The notes under the pieces are model-generated. The model had not been told where the DNA came from. It searched no databases and saw only the letters and a list, made by a program, of their open reading frames with translations. Of a DNA stretch of 64,000 nt, positions 47,215 through 56,826 are shown one piece after another. Source of the stretch: Ceratobasidium sp. AG-K (lineage: Eukaryota > Basidiomycota > Agaricomycetes > Cantharellales > Ceratobasidiaceae); NCBI GenBank assembly GCA_037039685.1, contig JAWNGF010000001.1, positions 1,550,001 to 1,614,000 of the forward strand, read 5' to 3'. Position 1 is the first letter of the stretch. Every line of letters begins with the position of its first letter. Made by a program: the position numbers and the translations under genes.

Positions 47215-48694
47215 AACTCTCTTCGATCGATGTTTTATATCTACTTTGCTTCCTTATTATCAATACACAGAGATACTTTGACGTTCAGTACCGAGCGTGA
47301 ATGCACATATGGTGAAACCCGACTCAGTATTGAATTAACGCATACAAGCTACTTCAAATCCTGATTGTTTCCGAAACCGTGCAGACCCGAAGAGTATACT
47401 CAGCATCCAGATTGTGGCTAAGTTATGACCCTAGGGTAAAGTAAATATTTAAAGTTTATCCAGGTGCGCTGTTTCTTGTAATGTTACCCAGACTCCACTA
47501 CTCAATAGACGAGGGGGTCTATCTGAGGCTCGAACATCTACCTCGGCCACCATGGCACGAGATGAAAGGAATCGGAACGCAAGGCTGCAACTGAGTCTCT
47601 GGTATCAGACTCGGTATACCAGTACATGCTTGAACGGGGCGCTTTCAAATGACTGATGCATGCAGTTACAAGCTTCGACTGCCTACACACAAACTGGTGC
47701 TATAATTGAGACGGTACAACGTAAATAGCTGTCAGGTGTAGGTAGCTACAGTATCCGAGTAATACTTTGTAGCTCGCCGGATCTTCTTCTGTTGCCCCAG
47801 TGCTTTTAGAAAACATTCATAGCGGGGTTGAAACTAGCAAACTTGAAGAACGGAGTCAACTGACTCGGAACCATCGCGCATGTAAAATACCTCAGTAACT
47901 TAGATGACGTATATGCGTTATATCTTAGTACTAGACACAGAACGAGGTATCCTGCCCTACAATTACTGGTTGACGCTCCCACCAACACCTCGTAATTCAA
48001 CTCTGCATGTATAACTCGAAGGCCACCCTTGGTCTAGAACTTACGAGTAACTTCGGTTGGTGCGTCTCTGCCCCCAGCGGGAAATCTCGAATGCAATCAG
48101 CAGCTGAAAAGAGCACCAGCGCGAAGTAGATACTCGGGTAGGGTCCATTTGGCGCACCTTGGTCGTATCTCAGTATGGTTTATTGCTTCATCTATTTCGC
48201 TGATATTGTTGACACCTCAGACTTAGAATACAGCACGGCATAGTTGAAAAGAATCACACGCATAAATAGGGTACTTTTTTCCAACCCTGATGCACCATGT
48301 TGTCGTGATTCACAAGGAACGGGAAGCGAGAATAATCCGGATAAAATCATCGATCTGCTCCACACATGACCATGTGTTTATACCCAACTATGTTCATATG
48401 ATGTAGCTACACTGGGTCTCGCCTTCTTGGTCACTACAGACCAGATATCATCACTGTCGTCACTGCCGTCATTGACCGTGATTTGTTCGGAAACCCTATT
48501 GACGGCCCCCGATCATGCTATCCCCACCCTTCCACGTACAATGCTTCTCGGGCAGTCTGACTCTTTAAACAGACCGCTTCAGTAAGGCTTGGTCCATCAC
48601 CCCATCGTTATTACCACACACGATCAGGCTATAACGGCACGCCCGTCCCTAGCGACCTGCTTAAACGACCTCACGAAATAACGCTACGGAATTC
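47215..48694. other. Spacer between MARVEL-like genes B and C
   Basis: About 1.5 kb, AT-rich, with no frame longer than 66 codons carrying a motif. The last 130 nt duplicate the upstream region of gene B. I see no decayed third copy at the level of reading by eye. Confidence 0.45.
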
Positions 48695-50126
48695 ATGGCT
48701 GACTCGTTTAATAATATTAGACGTGCCTTGTTCGGTGGGTTTCGCTCGTTTACTCGTCCCACAGCTATCACTGACTGCAAATTTGTCGACAGCTATTGCC
48801 TTTGTAGGGGCTGCTGTGACACTTGGAATAACGTAGGTTTGAGTTGTCAAGTATCTCGTCAGCTCACTCATGCAATAACCACAGTGTCAATCTAATCGGC
48901 CCTCTGCTCCCTACTGGACTTCGTACGTGAGGTACAGCTCGGTAAACTACAAACAGGCTAACCCGGTTCCTAGATGATTTCCTTATTTTCTCCGTAGTGA
49001 GTTTAAGCGAGTATCCTATATTTCAGACCGGGGCTTATACATTCATACTCCAGGTTGTTTCCGCCCTCACAATTATTGTGATCCTTTTGCTTGTTCAGCG
49101 CTCGCAGCCAAAGGTGGACACTGCCATACTATTTATCTTAGCAGGTTAGTATCATGAGGCTCCCGGCCGCCGGCAACCGTGTTAACACTGCTTTCCAGCT
49201 TTGTGGTTAACTATGGGCGCATACTCTACGGATGTGGTCGGGTACGAATCGTTCACAAGCTCAATTATAGTAGTTGTTCTAACTTGTATGCCCAGCCATC
49301 AATTCTGTTATTCCCTGAAAGGACAGACCATGCCCGCAAAGAATGGCACGACTTGTGAGTACCCGTCCCATGCGCCTCTGTAGTTATATTCACATAGTTT
49401 TCAGACTCCGCCGAGAGCTACTGCCGTCAAATAAAGGTTTGTGCTTTTTTTCTATAATTCAGTCGTAGTTTTCCTTACAGGTGTGTTTCAGACTGTGCAA
49501 GCCTTTTCCTGGGCAAACTTTGTATTCCGTAGGTTTGACTCTAGCCAGTCAAGTGCTATTGTTTACCGCTACTTCTTTCACTACCTCCGCAGTCACCATT
49601 GGCTTCATTAAACTCGTCACGATGCTCGATAATGACAACGGAGATGACCGTAGTAGTCGTATTGGTTCGATGTCCAATGCTTCGTTGACTGGCGCACCCG
49701 TAACTCTGCCACCACAAACGTACCCACAAGCATATCCGCAATACCCGCAGGCATATCCGGATAGCCCAATCATGCGAAGTCATAGTGGGAGGAGCCATAG
49801 TGGAAGGAGTCAAGGTGGAAGGAGCCAAAGCGGGAGGAGTCAGAGCGGGAGGAGCCATAGTGGAAGAGAGGGCGGTCGCCAAACGTATGTTTACGTCCCT
49901 GGTAACGTTGACACCCCACCTCAGCGTCGGGTATGTACAGTGATATTATACGAAAATGACCTGAAACTAACGTTGCGTGTAGTTCGTTCAGCAGGTAAAT
50001 ACGCGCGACATATAAATGACATATCAAGTTGACTTATTTACCCCCTCGCTTCAGCAACCTGGACATTCTGTTGTTGTCCAGAATGGTCAAGTCCACCAGG
50101 TCCCGGGAAGCGTCGTATCTGTCTGA
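48695..50126 (+). CDS. MARVEL-like four-helix membrane protein C with SHSGR repeats
   Basis: Same exon plan as gene B. Begins MADSFNNIRRALF, with spans AIAFVGAAVTLGIT, VVSALTIIVILLLVQ, AILFILAALWLTMGAYSTD and AFSWANFVFLTIGFIKLV. The Cys loop is HQFCYSLKGQTMPAKNGTT and YCRQIK. The tail is longer than in gene B: a Tyr/Pro/Gln stretch (YPQAYPQYPQAYPDSP), then six copies of a pentapeptide based on SHSGR/SQSGR, then the same ending as gene B (QPGHSVVVQNGQVHQVPGSV). A basic Arg/Ser repeat on a membrane protein suggests a phosphorylation-controlled or lipid-contacting tail; this is inference. Confidence 0.75.
49778..49867 (+). repeat. Six 15-nt tandem repeats coding SHSGR units
   Basis: Six direct copies of a 15-nt unit (AGYCAWRGYGGRAGR-type) in the tail of MARVEL-like protein C. 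The copies differ at wobble and second positions (SHSGR, SQGGR, SQSGR). Absent from paralogue B, so the expansion followed the duplication or was lost in B. Confidence 0.9.
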
Positions 50127-50598
50127 GAACTTATGAACTTTTTGTATCTACACGACCTCTGTATTAATAAGCAATGTGCTCTCCAGCTCCGCATAAATGC
50201 GTGAATTACCCAAGTTACTGCGCACGTGATACGCGAACCACTCTTGTTTGTTTACCCACACGTGCGGAGTCCCTGGCATCTGCTTTGTCCTGAGCGCATG
50301 GCTGCCTCATTGTCGTGTTAAAATAGGGCAGTGCACGCAGAGGTATTGTACTCAATGCGCTTTTTCTAGCGACCACCCTAACCTTTTTGCCTCTCCACGA
50401 CCTACCCATCAAGCTTCCGGAAGTACCCACCTCCCAGGCTTTTTAGTATATCTCATTCTGGATCCACCTCGCTCGTCCCGCCATTCGAGCTCTAGCTCGT
50501 CTTTTTCCACCATAGAGCAACCAAGCCGACCCGTATCGCCATCGGCTTTCCTCGCGCCTGACGCTCAAGCCAACGCAGCACGAACCAGACAGAGAGAT
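50127..50598. promoter_or_regulatory. Upstream region of small membrane protein gene D
   Basis: Carries CACGTGAT at 50223-50230 and a CACGTG core at about 50258. The plus-strand frame that runs from 50248 into gene D lacks similarity and is probably leader. Confidence 0.45.
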
Positions 50599-51248
50599 AT
50601 GCGTTTCGACGAGCTCGTGCGTTGGACCACTATTGGTAAGCACGCCAAAGCTGCTACATCCATAGCTTTTATACTGATAATTTCTTAGGTGTTTCTACGG
50701 CAATTGCCATACAGCTAGCGCTATTCTTACTGCCTGGTCTACGATGTGAGCCAGTAGAGATTATAATTGCTTTATTAAGACTCATCATGAATTGGTAAAT
50801 AGCGGCTGGCGCACTGGTTCAAATAGCACTCGCGCTGGGAGCGTGTGGAGCTTTGGCATACGTGTGAGTCTCCTCTGCATTCTGAATAAGCGGTTCCATC
50901 TCAATGTCGATTCTTTACAGCGTCAGGAATGACCGGCAACACAACGGCGAGCTAACAAGACAAGAGCAGGGACGCAATGAACTAAAGATGATTGCAATGT
51001 TTTTTGCCCTATGGCTCGGTGCGTGACCGACCTTTTCTTCATAACACGTTGGCCCTAACTACTTTGTAGTGTTTGCTATCATGTTCCGAATGTCGGGTGC
51101 TGGCGGCGCGCCTGCTACTTCGCATTCTGCTGTCGCGCCAGCCTCAAGTACCCAGCGCAGCCATGACCGGGAACGATATGATCCATATAACAGCATGGGT
51201 CGACGTTGCCGCGGATCCTACTGTGTCTATGAAGAATGGTATTATTGA
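50599..51248 (+). CDS. Small multi-span membrane protein D
   Basis: Five exons, about 140 residues. It starts MRFDELVRWTTIGVSTAIAI, with hydrophobic spans VSTAIAIQLALFLLPGL, ALVQIALALGACGALAYVV and MIAMFFALWLVFAIMF. A polar loop (NDRQHNGELTRQEQGRNELK) precedes the last span. The short tail contains a Ser/Thr/Pro segment and a Cys/Tyr-rich end (RCRGSYCVYEEWYY). It follows the three MARVEL-like genes on the same strand and resembles the first three spans of that fold, but I cannot show homology. All junctions are in phase. Family unknown. Confidence 0.65.
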
Positions 51249-51760
51249 AGGATGGGAAGGAGCCTTTTAACGAGTCATACGAAGTGTCGGAACAGAGTCA
51301 GATCATTGTCCCTCTTGCGTAATATTATGATGTATCATGTCCAAAACGCCTCGGTTGTCTCGTCTAATACTCTGGAGTCTGGACAGCGGGAGCACTGCGG
51401 GTCGGAAGACCGGCACGGTGGACATCACGTGAGAAACGTGTCCTCGATACTGGTCATTGCACAACCACCACAGCTAGCCCAAATACCAGGCTCGGCTAAC
51501 CTCTAAACCCTACTCTGCCACTCCCCTCCACTACTTGGTGCCACCCTGTGAGTAACTCGCCGAACCATCACCTCAGCCGTTGATCTTGCCATCCTGCTGC
51601 AGATCACAAACTGAGCCTCGGTCTCTTATACACCACAGTCGCCCAACTAGCTTTACAAGATGATAAGTTGCTTCGTTCCTGTAGCACTTGTCTTCAATTA
51701 ACGCTGCCTGGCTTTTCGTCTACCCACACCTCACCCAAGCGCCGTATTGAGACCGACGTT
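51249..51760. promoter_or_regulatory. Upstream region of UBC8
   Basis: Contains CACGTGAG at 51426-51433. From 51683 to 51760 the conserved UBC8 N-terminal residues (SPKRRIETDV) can be read in frame with no stop, but no ATG precedes them. Confidence 0.5.
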
Positions 51761-52540
51761 ATGAAGATGTGAGAGGGTTTGCTCAATCAGGCTCCCGTGC
51801 TAATTAACCTCACTAGGTTGATGTCCGACTATGAAGTTAACCTTGTCAACGATAGTATGCAAGAGTTCTACGTCATGTTCAATGGCCCTGAAGAAAGTAA
51901 GCTGGATCCTCGACTGGGCCATAACTCGTCTAACTCACCATCAGCTGCTTTTGCCGGAGGAGTCTGGAAAATCCACGTCGAGTTACCGGACCAATATCCA
52001 TACAAAAGCCCCAGCATTGGGTTCATGAACAAGATTTTCCACCCAAATATCGATGAAGTGTATGTTTCATTGTCTCACTGAGGAGTGGGATACCAATACT
52101 TTTCCAATTAGGAGCGGCTCGGTTTGCTTGGATGTTATCAACCAGACTTGGTCCCCCATGTTCGGTGAGTAAAGCTCGGGCACCTCTAGTATTGATACTC
52201 TTCTCACATCATATACTTAGACATGATTAATATTTTCGAGTCTTTCTTGCCCCAGCTGCTCCGGTATCCTAACCCTAGTGACCCTCTCAACGGAGAGGCC
52301 GCAGCTCTACTCATGAGGGAACCAAAGAGCTATGAGGCCAAGGTGCGAGGTGCGTCTACAGGATTTCCTTGCTTGAGCCGGGAAATGACCGATATATCAG
52401 ACTACGTCAAGCGATATGCTTCTAAAGAGGCGGCTGCAGCCGCGGCTGCCGAGGACGAGGAGGAAGATGACGAAGACGCCGAGATGAGTAGCGTCGGTAG
52501 CATTAGCGACGATGAGGCAGCCGGCGAACTCGAGGTCTAA
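51761..52540 (+). CDS. UBC8: Ubiquitin-conjugating enzyme E2, UBC8/UBE2H type; start unclear
   Basis: E2 enzyme; in yeast Ubc8 works with the GID/CTLH ligase to degrade gluconeogenic enzymes. Exons: to 51768, 51817-51896, 51945 to about 52059, then three more to the stop at 52540. The fold is intact: [42 protein letters not shown] motif in KIFHPNIDE, catalytic Cys in [37 protein letters not shown] and the Ubc8-type acidic C-tail ([12 protein letters not shown]). The conserved N-terminal residues [13 protein letters not shown] are encoded from about 51731, but the codon where homologues have ATG is not ATG and none lies upstream in frame. The feature start given is the first in-frame ATG. Confidence 0.88.
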
Positions 52541-52605
52541 TGTTACCACCGTCTCCAACTATACCCGTCACTTGCATATCACTCACGTTGCTCTCGTATG
52601 TCTCG

Positions 52606-53564
52606 TCATCCCACCTCATCTTGTTGGTTTTTTATGAGCGCAGTCAGTCCTGCCACTCGCCCTGAAAGTGTAACAAAGTCTCGAATATGTTTGCTTATGT
52701 ATTCTTTTTGTACATGCTCCCTGAACAGTATTGTTGTGGCCCTTACTAGTATATAAGTGAGGACGAGCAGACTGAGAAACGGCAAAGAATAAACATCAAG
52801 GGAGTTCGAGAGTGGCCATTTTCCCTTGAAGTTCAACGGCAATCTAACAACGACCTCAGTTGGCTGTTCCATCGCACACGGCCAAAACTGACCTTTGCAA
52901 GACTGTCAAGTTCGCCGACCAACGCGTCAAGTCCACTCTCAGCCTTTTTATTCTCTGAAAGTAGTCTTTCCTTTTCCGCGATCATTTGCTTTTTCTGGGA
53001 GTCGAGTCTGGAGAGTAATCAGTCAAGTGGACGTAATGATACTCTCAAAAGCTGACCTTATCCTCTCCGAGAGCTCGAAATTCAATCTCTTGAGCAACAA
53101 CTGGTGCTCATCTTTTAATACCTCTTCGCTACGGGCCTCTTCTGGTGTAATTATCAAGAATTCATCAAGTGGATGCAACGGAATTTCTTGATAGATAGAG
53201 CTGTCTGTTCTCGATCATGACACCTTGAGAATGGCAAGACAAAAACCTACTTGAATTGCCGGCACTTTTCAATCTCCCTCTCCAAATGCCTCCTCTCGTA
53301 AAGCAAGTTCTGCAGGCCGAGGTGAGCTTGGTCCTTCATCAATCGAATCTCGGACGAGTGTTGTTTAGCATCACGGACAATGCCTGTCAGCCCTCGAGAA
53401 CGGTCTCGCAGCTGCGCCGTAATTGAGCCCGAGGCGTTGCGAACGACGTCATGAGTTGAAGCCGAAGAAGGTGAGACCAAGGTATCGAGCTCTAGGAGAA
53501 GTTCGTCGATCGACGCGACCAGCTGCGTCGGTAAGGGATTCGCGACGGCAGGGGCGCCAACCAT
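52606..53564 (-). CDS. THO complex subunit Thoc5-like, 3' end unsure
   Basis: Starts MVGAPAVANPLPTQLVASID at 53564. The diagnostic block GLQNLLYERRHLEREIEKC is that of Thoc5/Fms-interacting proteins in the THO/TREX mRNA-export complex. Next exon: NSIYQEIPLHPLDEFLI (acceptor gacag), which restores the family phrase spacing, then EEARSEEVLKDEHQLLLKRL and a coiled coil (LDSQKKQMIAEKERLLSENK). The last exon is unclear. A donor after LDSLAK is good, but the tested acceptors either give a 29-nt intron or leave the C-terminus without similarity. The protein is about 200-270 residues, like the short fungal Thoc5 forms. Confidence 0.7.
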
Positions 53565-54309
53565 GGTCGTTGGAAAGCCGGGGCGCTTGTTACAGTGGAC
53601 AATTCCTCACGTGATTTAGTTCCCAAAACTGTTCCCAAAAAGTGAACTTGTTGTGACCAGACGGGTCGAGACCGGGCCTCAGCTTTCGCAAGTCGGAACA
53701 GATGTGCCCCCAAGGGCCGGGAAGGCGTGATGCGACCAGTTATGTAGACTTAGCATACAGACGGGATACGGGTTGTATGGATAAAGGTACCAGATCCATG
53801 TGCGCATGCATGCCCGAGTTCAAGCCAATGCATGAAGCCCAGAGCGGCAAATATTAAACAATTTAACAACAGTGTATGGCCCGGGCGGGCCGCTTCCGGT
53901 TGACCTGCCACAACCCAATACCGGTTACGCAACATGCACATGATCAAGATTGCAGATGGGTTATCAATCTTATTCATTGTGAGCGGCGTGGGAGGCCCGA
54001 ACCCCGAAACCGAGACGAGTAGCAGGGTGTTGCGGCGGAGGCGAAACTTGTTCGAGGCCGGTGGCCACCCAACATCGAAGGTCCAAGTAGCACATATATA
54101 GAAAACAATACGCATACAAGAGTAATACCTAGTCACTTCTCGCTGGCGGAACTCAAGAGAGCCTCGATCTCGCCCAGCCATATTTCTGAACTGAGATTAT
54201 CACCCGGCTGGTTCCCACGGATCCTTAGCAAGCAACCCGGGGTGACGTCTACTAAGTCAGACCTGCCTTCATCCACCGCCTGCAATTCCTCATACCGCCT
54301 CAGGTGAGC
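53565..54309. promoter_or_regulatory. Divergent region between Thoc5-like gene and G6PD
   Basis: CACGTGAT at 53608-53615, about 45 nt from the Thoc5-like ATG. A 143-codon frame on the minus strand (53750-54181) has no family signal or splice support. Confidence 0.5.
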
Positions 54310-56321
54310 ATGGCTCGCTCTTCATCATCATCGCTCCGCTGGGCCCTAGCCGGGGTACTATTTGGCATCCTCGCAGCGACTCTGGGCTCACAGTATAAAC
54401 ACCCTAGACACTCAACACATTCGCCCGACATGTCACACGGAACGATCCCATCAATGGAGTCGTCTCACCAGGAGCTCAAGAACAACACGATCATTATCGG
54501 TGGGTGTCTATCCTGACCAACACCCTGTCGACGTTGACTCGATTTGATTTCTGTCTGTCAGTGCTTGGCGCGTCAGGCGATTTGGCAAAGAAAAAGGTAC
54601 TTTACTTCAAAGGATGCGCTAGACTCATTGTTGAGCGCATATCCAGACCTTTCCGGCGCTGTTCGGACTCTACAAGATCGGATACTTGCCCGAAGGGGTA
54701 CATATCGTCGGATATGCGCGGACTAAGATGAGCCCCGAGGAGTTCCATAAGCGCGGTGTCTCATACATCAAAGACGCTGATAATCCAGACGTCGCCCAAA
54801 AGTTGGAAGAGTTCAAAAATGCCATGAGCTATGTATCGGGCTCGTATGACGGCGATGACGGCTACACGGCTCTCCGAAGCGCATTGGAGGAGATCGAGAG
54901 CAAGTATCAGACTAAGGAGGTCAACAGGTTGTTCTACATGGCCTTGCCTCCCTCCGTCTTTATCCCCGTCGCCCAGGGCTTGCGTCGTAACTGCTACACC
55001 CCTAATGGCACGAACCGCATCATTGTCGAGAAGCCGTTTGGAAAGGACCTTGAATCGTGTCGGCAGATGATGACCGCACTTAAAAAGGAATGGACGGAAG
55101 AGGAGACATTCCGTATTGACCACTACCTCGGCAAGGAAATGGTTAAGAACATCCTCGTACTTCGCTTTGCGAACGTCGTATTCAGCTCGGGCTGGAGCAA
55201 CCAGTCGATCAAGAGCGTCCAAATCACCTTCAAGGAGCCGTTTGGAACTGAAGGGCGAGGCGGCTATTTCGACGAGTTTGGTATCATCCGTGACATTCAG
55301 CAGAATCGTATGTTATCTGGGAGTTGTCCGGAATGTCACCTACTAACAATTTGTCAAGACCTGCTTCAGGTGCTGTCTATTCTTACCATGGAACGACCAG
55401 TCTCCTTTTCAGCCGAGGACATCCGAGATGAAAAGGCAAGTTGGCACCCACTCGTATACACTTATCTAACATATGCATACAGGTCAAGGTCTTGCGTGCC
55501 ATCCCCCCTATCGCAAGGGAGGACGTTTTGCTCGGACAGTACGTAGCGGCCAACGGCAAGCCGGGGTACCTCGACGACGAAACCGTTCCACAAAACTCGG
55601 TTTGCCCGACATTTGCCGCGCTCACTTTGTGGATTCACAACCCTCGTTGGGAGGGTGTTCCGTTCATCCTCAAGGCCGGAAAGGGTAGGTAATACCGCCT
55701 TATTGGATCGATCGTAAACTGAATACTTGTTAATCAGCTCTCAACGAGGCCAAAGTGGAGATCCGGATCCAATACCGCGACGTCACCCAGGGTATCTTCA
55801 AGGATATTGCACGCAACGAGCTTGTGCTGCGCATCCAGCCTTCCGAAGCAATCTACGCCAAAATCAATGCAAAGACTCCTGGTCTGTACACCCGCGCGAT
55901 CCCTACCGAGATGGATCTTACGTATAAGCGTCGGTTCACCGACACCAAGATCCCCGAGGCGTACGAGGCGCTGATCTTGGACGCCCTCAAGGGCGATCAC
56001 TCCAACTTTGTCCGAGATGACGAGCTCGATGTTGCGTGGAAGGTAAGGCTCCACCTAAAATCGGTTGCGTATCGAACTCACCTTGGGTCAAGATCTTCAC
56101 TCCGATTCTGCACTGGATCGAAGGTCGCGAGGGCCCCGCGCCTCGACCGCAACCTTACCCCTACGGATCGCGCGGACCCAAGGACCTCGACGCGTTTATC
56201 GGCAAATATGGATACAAGCGCGCAGATACCGGCTAGTAAGTGCCATCCCCTACATGCCCGGTGGCAAAACTGATCGAGATTTGATAGTTCCTGGCCCCAG
56301 ACCGCGTTGTCTAATCTCTGA
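54310..56321 (+). CDS. ZWF1: Glucose-6-phosphate 1-dehydrogenase
   Basis: First enzyme of the oxidative pentose-phosphate pathway, making NADPH. Exons start 54310-54499, 54562-54596, 54647-55307 and run to 56321; a GC-donor intron lies at 55436-55482. The NADP-binding motif is [12 protein letters not shown], the active site RIDHYLGKE, and the substrate and coenzyme lobes include [15 protein letters not shown] and [20 protein letters not shown]. The C-terminus ends with the family-typical Y-S-W-P-Q-T segment. Before the usual fungal start (MSHGTIPSM at about 54430) there is an in-frame extension with a hydrophobic span, [18 protein letters not shown], that cytosolic homologues lack. Which ATG is used is open. 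Confidence 0.93.
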
Positions 56322-56826
56322 GTTTGGAGTTGGGCGTGTTGGATGTGTTTCAAATATTGTATTGAAGTCCGGATGAAAATAAAAACTTTTTTGTTTGAGC
56401 TCGAGTCTTGGAGCTGCGGATGCGCCGCTCGCAATGAGAATCCCTGTCTGCTTTATAACTTTGCACCGATTGGGAACTGAATGGACAGTCGAGACCCTTC
56501 CATGATGAATGAGTATGACATCATATCGCATGGCAAACGCTGATAGAGTAATGATGGGGTGGTGTATTTTATCTTAATTCTGGCGTCCACCCCTTGAATT
56601 ACTCTAGGCCTGGCGCGAAGAGGGTGCAGTGTCGGTGATACGGTTGTGTGGCGGGGCAGTTGAAATAGTACATATGTGGTGTTTTCGATGGACGGGTGGT
56701 TCCATGACGCGCGCTGGCAGAGATCGGTTTGCACCACGATGGGCTCATCAGACACCAGCAACGTCTACTCGTCGTCCACAAGCTCATATTCACCACTGTT
56801 TGTTGTGAGCTGCACACACGAGCCTA
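56322..56826. other. Spacer between G6PD and the LONRF-type gene
   Basis: Open frames on the minus strand (56453-56817) have no recognisable domain. The RING/LON gene start at 56827 follows a weak leader. Confidence 0.45.

Noticed and set aside
53750..54181. 143-codon minus-strand frame as a gene
   Set aside because: No family motif, no splice context, lies in a divergent promoter.
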